Part shown: piece by piece, positions 1 through 6,744 of the stretch
Position numbering within the stretch: position 1 is the stretch's first letter
How the letters are laid out: each line of letters opens with the position of its first letter
Origin: Campylobacter sp.
GTDB taxonomy: Bacteria; Campylobacterota; Campylobacteria; Campylobacterales; Campylobacteraceae
Assembly: GCA_024680445.1 (NCBI GenBank)
Contig: JAILCJ010000198.1
Location: 1 to 8,673, forward strand
Direction of reading: 5' to 3'
Length of the DNA: 8,673 nucleotides
Program-made: the position numbers and the translations under genes
Notes under the pieces: model-generated
Databases searched by the model: none
What the model was told of the DNA's origin: nothing
Seen by the model: the letters and a program-made list of their open reading frames with translations, nothing else

Positions 1-5
1 CCTTA
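1..5 (-). promoter_or_regulatory. Ribosome-binding site of a gene beyond the left edge
   Basis: Read on the minus strand, the bases after the lemA stop codon are ATAAGTAAGG and then the window ends. TAAGG resembles a Shine-Dalgarno core, and its position directly after a stop codon suggests that another gene of the same operon starts a few bases outside. In many bacteria lemA is followed by a TPM-domain (YgcG-like) or membrane peptidase gene, but nothing of that gene is visible here, so its identity is not claimed. Confidence 0.35.
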
Positions 6-10
6 CTTAT

Positions 11-601
11 CTAAAATTGCACTTTTGGACTTTGTTGAATTTCTTGTTCAAACTCTAACAATCCTAAATCTTGTTGAAATTTTGGAAAAAATCCAACTAA
101 AATATTATTTGGAAAGCTTTGTTTATATGTATTATAAGCTGTAGCAGAGTCATTATAAGCCTGTCTAGCAAAGCCAACTTTATTTTCTGTTGAAGTTAAT
201 TCTTCACTAAATTGCATCATATTTTGATTTGCTTTTAAATCCGGATAAGCTTCGACTTGAATATTCAAACCCTTTAAAGCCGAAGAAACTTCACTTTCAG
301 CCTTGCTCAAATCTTGCATATTTTTACTATCTGTTCCATTTTTTTCAACATTATCCAAAGCCTTACTTGCTTTATTTCGAGCCTCTACCACTTTTAGCAA
401 GACACCTTCTTCATGAGCCATGTATTTTTTAACAACTTCTATCAAATTTGGTATCAAATCATACCTTCGTTTAAGTTGAACATCTATTTGTGCAAAAGCA
501 TTTTTAGCCTCATTTAGCAAAGCTACCAATTTGTTATATATACCGGCTATCCAAATAGCAACAACGATTAAAATTCCTATAATTATAAGTCCTGTACTCA
601 T
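11..601 (-). CDS. lemA: LemA family membrane protein
   Basis: The 196-residue product has the full LemA pattern and the family's usual length. A single N-terminal membrane segment (about residues 3-20) is followed by a helical region with the conserved stretch around QIDVQLKRRYDLIPNL (39-54). A second conserved block with TSTENKVGFARQAYND lies at about 136-151, and the FP-rich tail (FPNN..GFFP, 163-173) is present. The protein is expected to sit in the inner membrane with a long helical domain outside the bilayer. Its biochemical role is not established in general. The ATG at 599-601 is preceded by AAGGAT (607-612, minus strand) at good spacing. The gap to the upstream sixA gene is 41 bases without a clear promoter, so co-transcription is likely. 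Identity is secure; function is not. Confidence 0.93.
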   Translation of the reverse strand: MSTGLIIIGILIVVAIWIAGIYNKLVALLNEAKNAFAQIDVQLKRRYDLIPNLIEVVKKYMAHEEGVLLKVVEARNKASKALDNVEKNGTDSKNMQDLSKAESEVSSALKGLNIQVEAYPDLKANQNMMQFSEELTSTENKVGFARQAYNDSATAYNTYKQSFPNNILVGFFPKFQQDLGLLEFEQEIQQSPKVQF

Positions 602-642
602 ATTTCATCCTTTTTTAAAAATTTTCAAATCTATTTTCAATT

Positions 643-1131
643 TTATTTATATTTTTTTGGATATTCAAAAAATTCAACCTCGCCTTTTGCGTCTTTAAGT
701 TCTTTGAATTCTCCATCAAATTTGATACAAAAAACGCCACTTGTTGGGATATTTCCTATGACTGAATCGCTTAAAATTTCACAAATTTCAGTTATAGCTG
801 GATTATGACCTACTATCACAATGTTTTTTAAACTTTCATCAAGGGATTTTATAAAGTCCAAAATTTGCCTTGCATTTGCACTGTAAAAACTAGACACCTT
901 TTTTGGCTCGACTTTCAAACCCAAACCTTCAACAAAGATTTTTGTAGTTTGCATACATCTTTTTGCGTCCGAATTAAAAACGGCACTTATGTCTTTAAAT
1001 TTGTCACGCAAAACCTCTGCCATAAGCTTGGCGTCACTCTTGCCACGCTCGTTTATCTCCCTGTCAAAGTCTCTCATACTTTCACAAAATTGTTCGGCTT
1101 TTGCATGCCTTATAAAATAAATTTTTTTCAT
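643..1131 (-). CDS. sixA: SixA-type phosphohistidine phosphatase (histidine phosphatase superfamily)
   Basis: This 162-residue protein belongs to the short, cytoplasmic branch of the histidine phosphatase superfamily. The N-terminal RHAKA motif supplies Arg8 and the catalytic, transiently phosphorylated His9. The DFDREINERG segment (21-30) is typical of SixA. SDAKRCMQT (54-62) carries the second phosphate-binding Arg58, and VGHNPAI (107-113) provides His109. E. coli SixA removes phosphate from phosphohistidine of phosphorelay or phosphotransferase proteins; that substrate is only inferred here, and no partner is encoded nearby. The ATG (1129-1131) overlaps the stop codon of the upstream DUF455 gene as ATGA, indicating translational coupling. 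The insert regions of larger phosphoglycerate mutase-like members are missing, consistent with SixA. An exact ATCAAATTTGAT lies inside the gene (715-726), where it encodes Ile-Lys-Phe-Asp. Confidence 0.87.
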   Translation of the reverse strand: MKKIYFIRHAKAEQFCESMRDFDREINERGKSDAKLMAEVLRDKFKDISAVFNSDAKRCMQTTKIFVEGLGLKVEPKKVSSFYSANARQILDFIKSLDESLKNIVIVGHNPAITEICEILSDSVIGNIPTSGVFCIKFDGEFKELKDAKGEVEFFEYPKKYK

Positions 1132-1925
1132 TTGGCTAATCCTTTTATGGTATTGATTTCTTCTTTGCTAAAACCTGCTCTAAGGCGGTCTTTTTCGTTT
1201 AACTCCCTACATGTGCGAAAGGAATTTGGATATAAATTTCGAACTATATTTATGTATTCGTCCGTGTTATGTCCTGATTTTTCACACGCATAGCGAAACC
1301 ATTTATCCCCCTTGCTAACATGGCTAACTTCTTCTTCGAGTATGATGTGCAAGGTCTCCAAAAGTTCAGGTTCGCCCTCATTTTCAAGCCTTTTGATGAT
1401 ATGGGCGTTTGCGTCAAGTCCGTTTGCCTCCATGTATCTTGGCAAGAGTGCCATACGCTGCAAAAGAGAGTTTTGCGTTTTTTGCAAGGCTACAAAAAGT
1501 CCGTCGTGAACCAGCATTTCTCCGTATTTTACACCTGTTTTATTAAGCAATTTTTCTATCATTTTAAAATGCCTTATCTCATCTTCGGCAACTTCTAACC
1601 AGTCATCGTAAAATTCACGACTAAGCCCATCGAATCGATATGCAGCGTCAAGGGCTATATCTACTGCACAGTATTCTATGTGAGCGATAGAGTGCAAAAA
1701 AGCCTTTTGTTTATCGCATTTTTTATTTTTTTTGTTTAGTTCACGCATACTTACATACTCGCAAAAAGAAGCGTAACTCGGTGTTACAAGAGCTTTTGGC
1801 GGAGAAATTCTAGTAAAATTTATCTCGCTTTTTTTGTAATTTTCATAAAATTGTGCAAATTTTGAAAATTTAAGCTCTTTGTCACCGCAATTTAAAATTT
1901 CATACACATTTTCAAAAAAATCCAC
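1128..1925 (-). CDS. DUF455 ferritin-like domain protein
   Basis: The 265-residue protein matches the DUF455 (COG2833-type) ferritin-like family, a four-helix bundle with a probable di-metal site. Candidate ligands are visible in the expected helical pattern: HSIAHIEY (His78, His82, Glu84), EVAEDEIRHF (Glu111, Glu114, Glu116, His119) and LEEEVSHV (Glu197-199, His202). RYMEANGLDA (163-172) is also characteristic. No signal peptide is present, so it is cytoplasmic. The catalytic activity of the family is not settled; an oxygenase or hydroxylase role is possible by analogy with other ferritin-like proteins. The start is GTG (1923-1925), chosen because AAGG (1933-1936) sits seven bases upstream. 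That AAGG falls in the last codons of the preceding rhomboid gene, only two bases away, so the two genes are coupled. The stop overlaps the sixA start. Confidence 0.85.
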   Translation of the reverse strand: MDFFENVYEILNCGDKELKFSKFAQFYENYKKSEINFTRISPPKALVTPSYASFCEYVSMRELNKKNKKCDKQKAFLHSIAHIEYCAVDIALDAAYRFDGLSREFYDDWLEVAEDEIRHFKMIEKLLNKTGVKYGEMLVHDGLFVALQKTQNSLLQRMALLPRYMEANGLDANAHIIKRLENEGEPELLETLHIILEEEVSHVSKGDKWFRYACEKSGHNTDEYINIVRNLYPNSFRTCRELNEKDRLRAGFSKEEINTIKGLAK

Positions 1926-1927
1926 TT

Positions 1928-2449
1928 TTAAACCTTAAAAAAAATCTTAGCATATAAAAAACCCAAACCAAAGCCGATGAGATGGGCATACCATGCGATA
2001 TTTTCGCCAAAAAGCAAAGGAGCAAAACTCATTAACAAAAGTGCCAAAAATAAGCCCTTTGCACTTTGTTTATCGCCCAGATATGCTATGGCTCCAAGCA
2101 CGGCAGATATGGCACCGCTAGCACCGACTATCATTACATTTTCATCGAAAAAATATATATAAAAAAAGCTTAAAAACGAAGTAGCCACGCCACAAAGCAG
2201 ATAAAAAAGTAAAAATTTAAAGTTGCCGATACGATTTTCAAGCATGACTCCAGAGCTATAAAGCACAGCCATATTCATGGCGATGTGTGCCAAATTTGCG
2301 TGTAAAAACATAGAACTTAGCACTTGATGATATAAGCCAAAACGCAAAAATCCGATATTTAACGCAAGATAGGGATATAAAAAATCATCAAAACTAAAAT
2401 AAGCAAAAACAAGTAAATTCGCTGCGATCAGTGCAAAAACTGCTTTCAT
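1928..2449 (-). CDS. Rhomboid family intramembrane serine protease
   Basis: This is a compact 173-residue polytopic membrane protein with about six hydrophobic segments and no extra domains. The catalytic dyad is visible: Ser111 in GASG (109-112), and His156 in AHLIGFGLGF (155-164). The oxyanion-side residues are also present in FLHANLAHIAMNM (His50, His55, Asn59), matching the arrangement of His150 and Asn154 in E. coli GlpG. It should therefore be an active inner-membrane protease cutting transmembrane substrates, which cannot be named from the sequence. It lacks the cytoplasmic N-terminal domain of GlpG. Its ATG (2447-2449) overlaps the upstream lipoprotein stop as ATGA, and its last codons hold the ribosome-binding site of the DUF455 gene. 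Low sequence complexity is expected for a membrane protein and gives no reason to doubt it. Confidence 0.9.
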   Translation of the reverse strand: MKAVFALIAANLLVFAYFSFDDFLYPYLALNIGFLRFGLYHQVLSSMFLHANLAHIAMNMAVLYSSGVMLENRIGNFKFLLFYLLCGVATSFLSFFYIYFFDENVMIVGASGAISAVLGAIAYLGDKQSAKGLFLALLLMSFAPLLFGENIAWYAHLIGFGLGFLYAKIFFKV

Positions 2450-3081
2450 TTAACCCTGCCATATCCTGCAAAATGGCTTGATGAAAGGCAGTCTATGTTA
2501 AAACTTTTACAGTCGACGATATAAGAATTTTCTATTTTATTTTTGCCTTTAAAGGTATTTTTTTTATTTAAATTCATATAACCGACTTTTATGATTTTGT
2601 TTGCATAATGCACGAATTCTACGCTCTCATCCGGATAAACCTTTGTTACTATGCCAACATGAGTGATGTTTTCGCTATCGTTTTTCCATCTTGATTTTTT
2701 GCTAAAAGTATCTGAAAAAAATATCAAATCCCCAGCATTTGGATCGTCAAAAACTATGCGTCCAGAATCTGCGTAAAGGTTGTAAATCGCTTTTGACTTT
2801 CTACCGCTTCTATCGTAAAAATTTGCCACATCGTCTTCTTCGTAAAAGCGATTGTCATGCTTTTTGTTTACCAAAGAAACAAAACTCGAACAATCATAAG
2901 CGGTTTTTGTGCCTACATATTCGTCAAGATCGAATTCTTTTAAAATCTCTAATTTCGATTCATACTCTTGCTCGTCGATTTCTTGTACCGTCCCTTTATC
3001 GTTACCAAATATAATATCTAGCGGTTTGTATGAACATGCCGTCATAAATAAAGTTAAAAAAAGTAGAAGTAAATTTCTCAT
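2446..3081 (-). CDS. NlpC/P60-type putative peptidoglycan hydrolase, lipoprotein
   Basis: The 211-residue precursor starts with a lipoprotein signal peptide: a positive residue (Arg2), a hydrophobic stretch (4-13) and a lipobox ending MTAC, so Cys16 is the lipidation site. The remainder resembles the NlpC/P60 cysteine peptidase fold. YDCSSFVSL (62-70) holds the candidate nucleophile Cys64. GDLIFF (117-122) is the usual next strand, and THVGIV (140-145) carries the catalytic His141; the third polar residue may be His158. Family members cleave peptide cross-bridges or stem peptides of peptidoglycan, so a cell-wall role anchored in the inner or outer membrane is likely. The spacing between Cys and His is longer than in minimal members, with a charged insert at about 76-115. 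It is the first gene of the leftward operon, behind an extended -10 promoter. Exact substrate and a CHAP-like alternative cannot be resolved by eye. Confidence 0.78.
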   Translation of the reverse strand: MRNLLLLFLTLFMTACSYKPLDIIFGNDKGTVQEIDEQEYESKLEILKEFDLDEYVGTKTAYDCSSFVSLVNKKHDNRFYEEDDVANFYDRSGRKSKAIYNLYADSGRIVFDDPNAGDLIFFSDTFSKKSRWKNDSENITHVGIVTKVYPDESVEFVHYANKIIKVGYMNLNKKNTFKGKNKIENSYIVDCKSFNIDCLSSSHFAGYGRVK

Positions 3082-3111
3082 AAAATTTTAATCCAGAAAA
3101 AAATTTTCGCC

Positions 3112-3120
3112 ATTTTAGCA
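3112..3120 (-). promoter_or_regulatory. Extended -10 promoter of the leftward operon
   Basis: On the minus strand the sequence TGCTAAAAT is an extended -10 element (TGn followed by TAAAAT) located 31 bases upstream of the lipoprotein start codon. Epsilonproteobacterial sigma70 promoters commonly lack a recognisable -35 box and rely on such -10 elements within A/T-periodic DNA, as here. Transcription should start near 3104-3106, leaving a leader of about 24 bases. A GGAT at 3091-3094 is the best ribosome-binding site. Confidence 0.5.
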
Positions 3121-3159
3121 AGTTAAAGCTAATAAAAGCAAATATAAGCAAAAAATTAT

Positions 3160-3165
3160 TATAAT
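3160..3165 (+). promoter_or_regulatory. -10 promoter element of murA
   Basis: A perfect TATAAT lies 26 bases before the murA start codon and predicts a start of transcription near 3172. No convincing -35 hexamer precedes it, but the region is strongly A/T-periodic, which is usual for this group. The messenger would have a leader of about 20 bases containing AAAGGA (3181-3186), a good ribosome-binding site. Together with the opposite promoter this makes 3082-3191 a divergent regulatory region. Confidence 0.6.
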
Positions 3166-3191
3166 GTTTGCTTTACATTTAAAGGAAAAAT

Positions 3192-4457
3192 ATGGATTAT
3201 CTCGAAATTTCAGGTGGAAAAAAACTTAGTGGCGAAGTAAAAATCAGCGGTGCAAAAAACGCCGCCTTGCCTATCATCGCCTTGACTTTACTTTCAAAAA
3301 ATCAAGTAAAAATCACAAATGTCCCCTTTGTCGCCGACATAAAAACCTTGGTTCAACTTCTAACGAATCTTGGTGCAAAATGCAAATTTGGTAAACAAAA
3401 TAAATTAAGCATAGATACAAGTAGCGTAAATTCGACCATAGCAAATTATGATATCGTCCGCAAAATGCGTGCGTCCATACTCACGCTTGGCCCATTACTT
3501 GCGCGTTTTGGACAATGCGAAGTAAGTTTGCCGGGCGGTTGTGCGATAGGGCAAAGACCTATTGATTTACACCTTAGTGCTCTTGAAAAAATGGGTGCAA
3601 ATATACAAATAAAAGAAGGTTATGTAGTAGCTAGTGCGCCAAAAGGCTTAAAAGGTGCAAGAATCGTTTTTGACAAAATCACCGTAACTGGTAGCGAAAA
3701 TATCATCATGGCAGCCGCCCTTGCACACGGACAAACTCATCTCATAAATGTCGCAAAAGAACCGGAAGTCGTTCAAATTTGCGAAATTTTAGCTCAAAGT
3801 GGCGTTAAAATCGAAGGCATAGGCACAAATGAACTTATCATCGACGGAAGTTCGCAAAAACTTCTTGATATCAAAAAAATCACCGTTATAGCTGATAGAA
3901 TCGAGGCTGGAACCTATCTTTGTGCCGGTGCTATCACAAATTCAAAAATCACCATTACAAATGCCCAACCAGCACACCTTGCAGCTGTGCTTGAAAAATT
4001 TGAAAAAATGGGTTTTTCTTTTGAAATTTCAGATGATAAGATCACGATTTTACCGGCTAAAAAGATAAGTCCTTGCGAGATTATCACTACCGAATATCCG
4101 GGCTTTCCAACCGATATGCAAGCACAATTTATGGCACTTTCTTTGGTCGCAAACGGCGTTAGCGTCATAGATGAAAGATTGTTTGAGAATCGTTTTATGC
4201 ATGTGAGCGAACTATCTCGCATGGGTGCTGATATTCGCTTAAACGGCCATATAGCAAGCGTTTATGGTGGCAAAAAATTAAACGCAACGGACGTTATGGC
4301 AACTGATTTGCGAGCAAGTTCAGCCTTAGTTTTAGCCGGTCTTGTAGCAAACGGCACGACAAAGGTGCATAGAATTTATCACTTAGATAGGGGCTATGAG
4401 AATTTAGAGATCAAACTAAAAGTCCTTGGTGCAGACATAAAAAGGCTTAGCGAATAA
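3192..4457 (+). CDS. murA: UDP-N-acetylglucosamine 1-carboxyvinyltransferase
   Basis: MurA transfers enolpyruvate from phosphoenolpyruvate to UDP-GlcNAc, the first committed step of peptidoglycan synthesis, in the cytoplasm. The product is 421 residues, the standard length. Hallmarks seen are [10 protein letters not shown] with Lys22 and Asn23, the active-site loop [11 protein letters not shown] with catalytic Cys117, [13 protein letters not shown] with Asp307, and [10 protein letters not shown] with Arg333. The two-fold repeated EPSP-synthase-like architecture is complete. Cys117 is the residue alkylated by fosfomycin; some bacteria have Asp there and are naturally resistant, which is not the case here. 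The ATG is preceded by AAAGGA at six to seven bases. The stop codon shares one base with the moeA start (TAATG), so the two genes form an operon, a pairing I also recall from C. jejuni. Confidence 0.98.
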   Translation: MDYLEISGGKKLSGEVKISGAKNAALPIIALTLLSKNQVKITNVPFVADIKTLVQLLTNLGAKCKFGKQNKLSIDTSSVNSTIANYDIVRKMRASILTLGPLLARFGQCEVSLPGGCAIGQRPIDLHLSALEKMGANIQIKEGYVVASAPKGLKGARIVFDKITVTGSENIIMAAALAHGQTHLINVAKEPEVVQICEILAQSGVKIEGIGTNELIIDGSSQKLLDIKKITVIADRIEAGTYLCAGAITNSKITITNAQPAHLAAVLEKFEKMGFSFEISDDKITILPAKKISPCEIITTEYPGFPTDMQAQFMALSLVANGVSVIDERLFENRFMHVSELSRMGADIRLNGHIASVYGGKKLNATDVMATDLRASSALVLAGLVANGTTKVHRIYHLDRGYENLEIKLKVLGADIKRLSE

Positions 4458-5623
4458 TGCAAGTAAACGACGCCCTAGACGCACTTTTGAGTATCAAATT
4501 TAAAAGCGAAAAGCTAGTAAATTTAAAAGAGGCTTTGGGCGAAATTTTAAGTCAAGATATCATAGCCAAACGAAATGTACCAAGCTTTGATAACTCCGCA
4601 TTAGACGGATATGCCGTCAAATTTGAAGAAGGACAAAACGGCTTTTTGCTTAGGGGTGAAATCTTTGCCGGAGATAAAAAAAGCCTTAGCATAAAAAGCG
4701 GTGAGTGTGTCAAGATAATGACAGGGGCTATGTTTCCAAAAGGTGCTGAGTGCGTTATAAGGCTAGAAGACGCAAAGATTTTAAAGGACAGAATTTATCC
4801 AACAAAATCACTTAAATTTGGTGACGGACACAGAAAAATGGGCGAAGAGATAAAATCTGGCGAAATACTTTTACAAAAAGGGCGAGAGTTAAAAGCAGCC
4901 GACATCATGCTTTTAGCAGCACAAGGCATAGCCGAAGTTAATGTGTATAAACGCCCTAGAATCGCTATATTTTCAAGCGGTAACGAACTAAAAGAACCTT
5001 GGCAAAAGGCGGATGAATTTGAAATTTATAACGCAAACGCCTTTGCTTTGATGGCACTTTTAAAAGAATCTGGCTATTTTTCAGACTATCTTGGCATACT
5101 TAAAGATGATTTGTTTCAAACAAAAAATGCCATCAAAAATTCGCAAAATTTTGATGTTTTGATATGTTCAGGCGGGGCTAGTTTTGGGGAAGCGGACTAT
5201 ATGAAAACCGCCCTTAACGAGCTTGGATATAAAGAAATTTTCACACATTTAAACATAAAACCGGGCAAACCTTGCAAGGCATATAAAAACGAAAAAAATT
5301 TGGTTTTTGTCTTGCCGGGCAACCCTTTGGCGATGTTTGTTTGTGCTTTTTTATTTGTTTTGCCATGCTTAAATGGTAAAAAGCATGAGTATAAAAACGC
5401 CGTATTAGCAAGCGATATAAGGCTAAAACCGGGCAAAGCAAATGTAGTTTTAGGCACCTTGCTTGATCAAAACGGCAGTGTAAAATTTTGCGTTACAGAT
5501 GAAAACAAATTTGCTTCAGGCATGATAAAACCGCTTACAAAAAGTAACGCCTTTTTTATCTCCGAGCCAAGCATGGATAAAATTTTAGCAAATTCAAGCA
5601 TAAAAGTCATCAAATTTTCTTGA
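4457..5623 (+). CDS. moeA: Molybdopterin molybdenumtransferase MoeA
   Basis: MoeA inserts molybdate into adenylylated molybdopterin to complete the molybdenum cofactor, needed by enzymes such as formate dehydrogenase and periplasmic nitrate reductase. The 388-residue protein has the usual domain order. N-terminal domain motifs are VPSFDNSALDGYAV (41-54) and MTGAMFPKGAECVI (88-101). The molybdopterin-binding fold has RPRIAIFSSGNEL (166-178) and SGGASFGEADY (238-248), plus the IKPGKP and LPGNP signatures (267-272, 286-290). A C-terminal beta domain runs from about 310. The start codon overlaps the murA stop; AAAGG at 4441-4445 is a somewhat distant ribosome-binding site, so translation is probably coupled to murA. 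The stop codon TGA (5621-5623) lies inside the -35 box of the next promoter. Campylobacters often carry more than one moeA, so the exact paralogue is uncertain. Confidence 0.95.
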   Translation: MQVNDALDALLSIKFKSEKLVNLKEALGEILSQDIIAKRNVPSFDNSALDGYAVKFEEGQNGFLLRGEIFAGDKKSLSIKSGECVKIMTGAMFPKGAECVIRLEDAKILKDRIYPTKSLKFGDGHRKMGEEIKSGEILLQKGRELKAADIMLLAAQGIAEVNVYKRPRIAIFSSGNELKEPWQKADEFEIYNANAFALMALLKESGYFSDYLGILKDDLFQTKNAIKNSQNFDVLICSGGASFGEADYMKTALNELGYKEIFTHLNIKPGKPCKAYKNEKNLVFVLPGNPLAMFVCAFLFVLPCLNGKKHEYKNAVLASDIRLKPGKANVVLGTLLDQNGSVKFCVTDENKFASGMIKPLTKSNAFFISEPSMDKILANSSIKVIKFS

Positions 5624-5648
5624 CAAACGGAGTAAAAAGTGATACAAT
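5620..5648 (+). promoter_or_regulatory. Sigma70 promoter of tRNA-Gly
   Basis: A perfect -35 box TTGACA (5620-5625) is followed after exactly 17 bases by the -10 box TACAAT (5643-5648). Transcription should start near 5655, about 12 bases before the mature tRNA. This is by far the most canonical promoter in the window, fitting the need for strong tRNA transcription. The -35 box contains the moeA stop codon. Transcripts that pass the tRNA would continue straight into flgA and ubiX. Confidence 0.85.
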
Positions 5649-5666
5649 GCCAACTTCATTTTAACT

Positions 5667-5741
5667 GCGGGAATAGCTCAGGGGTAGAGCACAACCTTGC
5701 CAAGGTTGGGGTCGCGAGTTCGAATCTCGTTTCCCGCTCCA
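5667..5741 (+). tRNA. tRNA-Gly (anticodon GCC)
   Basis: A complete 75-base cloverleaf is visible. The acceptor strands GCGGGAA (5667-5673) and TTCCCGC (5731-5737) pair fully. The D stem is GCTC/GAGC. The anticodon stem CAACC/GGTTG encloses TTGCCAA with the anticodon GCC at 5699-5701. The variable loop has five bases, and the T stem GCGAG/CTCGT (one G-T pair) encloses TTCGAAT. The discriminator is T5738, as usual for bacterial tRNA-Gly, and the CCA end (5739-5741) is encoded. It reads GGC and GGU codons. It has its own strong promoter and is followed immediately by a T-rich tract and the flgA frame. Confidence 0.98.
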
Positions 5742-6601
5742 TTTTTTTCTTACTTTTATTTTTTATTCCCAAACTTTATGCTTTCGATATTTATCCAATG
5801 TATTGTGTCGATTCTCAATACATCAGACTTAGCACCTTTGGTTTTGAAGGTGAAGATAATGAAATTTTGGACTTAAAAACAAGAAAAGCTGCAAAAATCG
5901 AAATGAAAAATCTAAGCGAAATTTTAAAGGCAAATTTCAAAAGTTTTACCGATAAAAGTGGCGGATATGTCGCCTTTGTTCGCAACTGCTCCAATCTTGA
6001 TCATATGCAAGAAAGATTTTTGCAAATTTTAGCTGATAAATATCCGCAAATCACGGTTGAAAGACTTGAAATAACACCGCAAAACACCTTAGATAGCGAT
6101 TTTGAGTTATACAAATTTGATAGCATTGCATCTGCTAAAATTTTAAAGTCAAAGGGTTCGTTTAGGGCAAATTTCGAATCTGGTGATTTTAGCCTTAAAA
6201 CTATCCCATTTCGCTACAAATTTAGGGCAAAAATGCCTGTTTTGGTTTCGCTTAAACAAATCGAGCAAAAACACATGCTAAGTTTTCTTGACTACACGAC
6301 TTCGCAAGTTGATTTTGACGAATACAATCACGCCTCATTAAGGGTGAGCGGACAAAAACTTATCTCAAAAACTGTGATAAAAAGCGGTGAAATCCTGCTA
6401 TCACGGCATTTTGAAGAGATAAATTTGGTAAGAAAAGGCGATAAATTAAATGCCATCATACAAGACGGCGGTTTAAATATCATAACCGAAGTTAGTGCCA
6501 TGCAAAGCGGGAATTTAGGCGATACTATAAGGGTTAAAAGCAAGGACAATAAAAGTTATCAAGCCACGATAACCTCGCCAAAAGAAGTGGTGATAAGGTA
6601 A
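5741..6601 (+). CDS. flgA: Flagellar P-ring chaperone FlgA (start codon uncertain)
   Basis: FlgA is a periplasmic chaperone needed for assembly of the FlgI P-ring around the flagellar rod. The C-terminal third has the SAF/FlgA pattern: KSGEILLSRHFEEI, then GDKLNAIIQDGGLNIITEV and MQSGNLGDTIRVKS, at about residues 214-267 counted from the listed start. A signal-peptide-like segment, FFLLLFFIPKLYA before Phe-Asp, sits at the very N-terminus. No ATG, GTG or TTG lies in frame between the tRNA 3' end and this segment. I list ATT at 5741 (286 residues) as the best guess, because the next in-frame ATG (5798) would remove the signal peptide. The open frame extends back through the tRNA to a GTG at 5639, but those residues are translated tRNA and that codon lies upstream of the tRNA promoter start. 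Gene identity is firm, the start is not. Confidence 0.85.
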   Translation: MFFLLLFFIPKLYAFDIYPMYCVDSQYIRLSTFGFEGEDNEILDLKTRKAAKIEMKNLSEILKANFKSFTDKSGGYVAFVRNCSNLDHMQERFLQILADKYPQITVERLEITPQNTLDSDFELYKFDSIASAKILKSKGSFRANFESGDFSLKTIPFRYKFRAKMPVLVSLKQIEQKHMLSFLDYTTSQVDFDEYNHASLRVSGQKLISKTVIKSGEILLSRHFEEINLVRKGDKLNAIIQDGGLNIITEVSAMQSGNLGDTIRVKSKDNKSYQATITSPKEVVIR

Positions 6602-6724
6602 ATTTGATACAAAAATTGCGAGATCAAATTTGACGAATTTTAAAAATCAAATTTGATAGAAACTAAATCAAATTTGATAAAAAAATAAAATCAAATTTGA
6701 TAGAAAAACAAAATCAAATTTGAT
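6597..6724 (+). repeat. Tandem array of the palindrome ATCAAATTTGAT
   Basis: Between flgA and ubiX the perfect 12-bp palindrome ATCAAATTTGAT occurs at 6646-6657, 6667-6678, 6690-6701 and 6713-6724. A one-mismatch copy lies at 6623-6634, and a degenerate copy overlaps the flgA stop codon (6597-6608, 9 of 12 matching). Start-to-start distances of the five clear copies are 23, 21, 23 and 23 bases. The spacers are A-rich, and two copies continue as TAGAAA. The array fills almost the whole 143-base gap and ends just before the ubiX ribosome-binding site. Possible roles are a multi-site operator, a nucleoid-protein site or an expanded genomic repeat; the sequence does not decide between them. Confidence 0.85.
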
Positions 6725-6744
6725 GAATTATAAAAAGGTTAAAT

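Noticed and set aside
715..726. Exact ATCAAATTTGAT inside sixA
   Set aside because: It encodes Ile-Lys-Phe-Asp in a conserved-looking part of the protein using this genome's preferred codons. A coincidental match cannot be distinguished from a functional site, so it is not listed as a separate repeat.
865..1293. Plus-strand open frame of 142 codons spanning sixA and the DUF455 gene
   Set aside because: It is antisense to two genes with clear catalytic motifs and its translation is Cys- and Phe-rich without family features.
5197..5457. Minus-strand open frames within moeA
   Set aside because: They are antisense to conserved MoeA motifs (IKPGKP, LPGNP) and show no independent coding signal.
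5639..5740. GTG start with GGAG six bases upstream that would give a 320-residue FlgA
   Set aside because: The first 34 codons translate the tRNA-Gly gene, and the GTG lies inside the promoter spacer, upstream of the predicted tRNA transcript start. It is kept only as an alternative under the flgA finding.
5785..5790. CGATAT resembling the -10 of a sigma28 flagellar promoter
   Set aside because: There is no matching -35 TAAA-type element at the right distance and it lies inside the flgA coding region.
6623..6724. Short regularly spaced repeats suggesting a CRISPR array
   Set aside because: The repeat is 12 bp and perfectly palindromic and the spacers are only 9-11 A-rich bases; no cas gene is near. 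It does not have CRISPR geometry.
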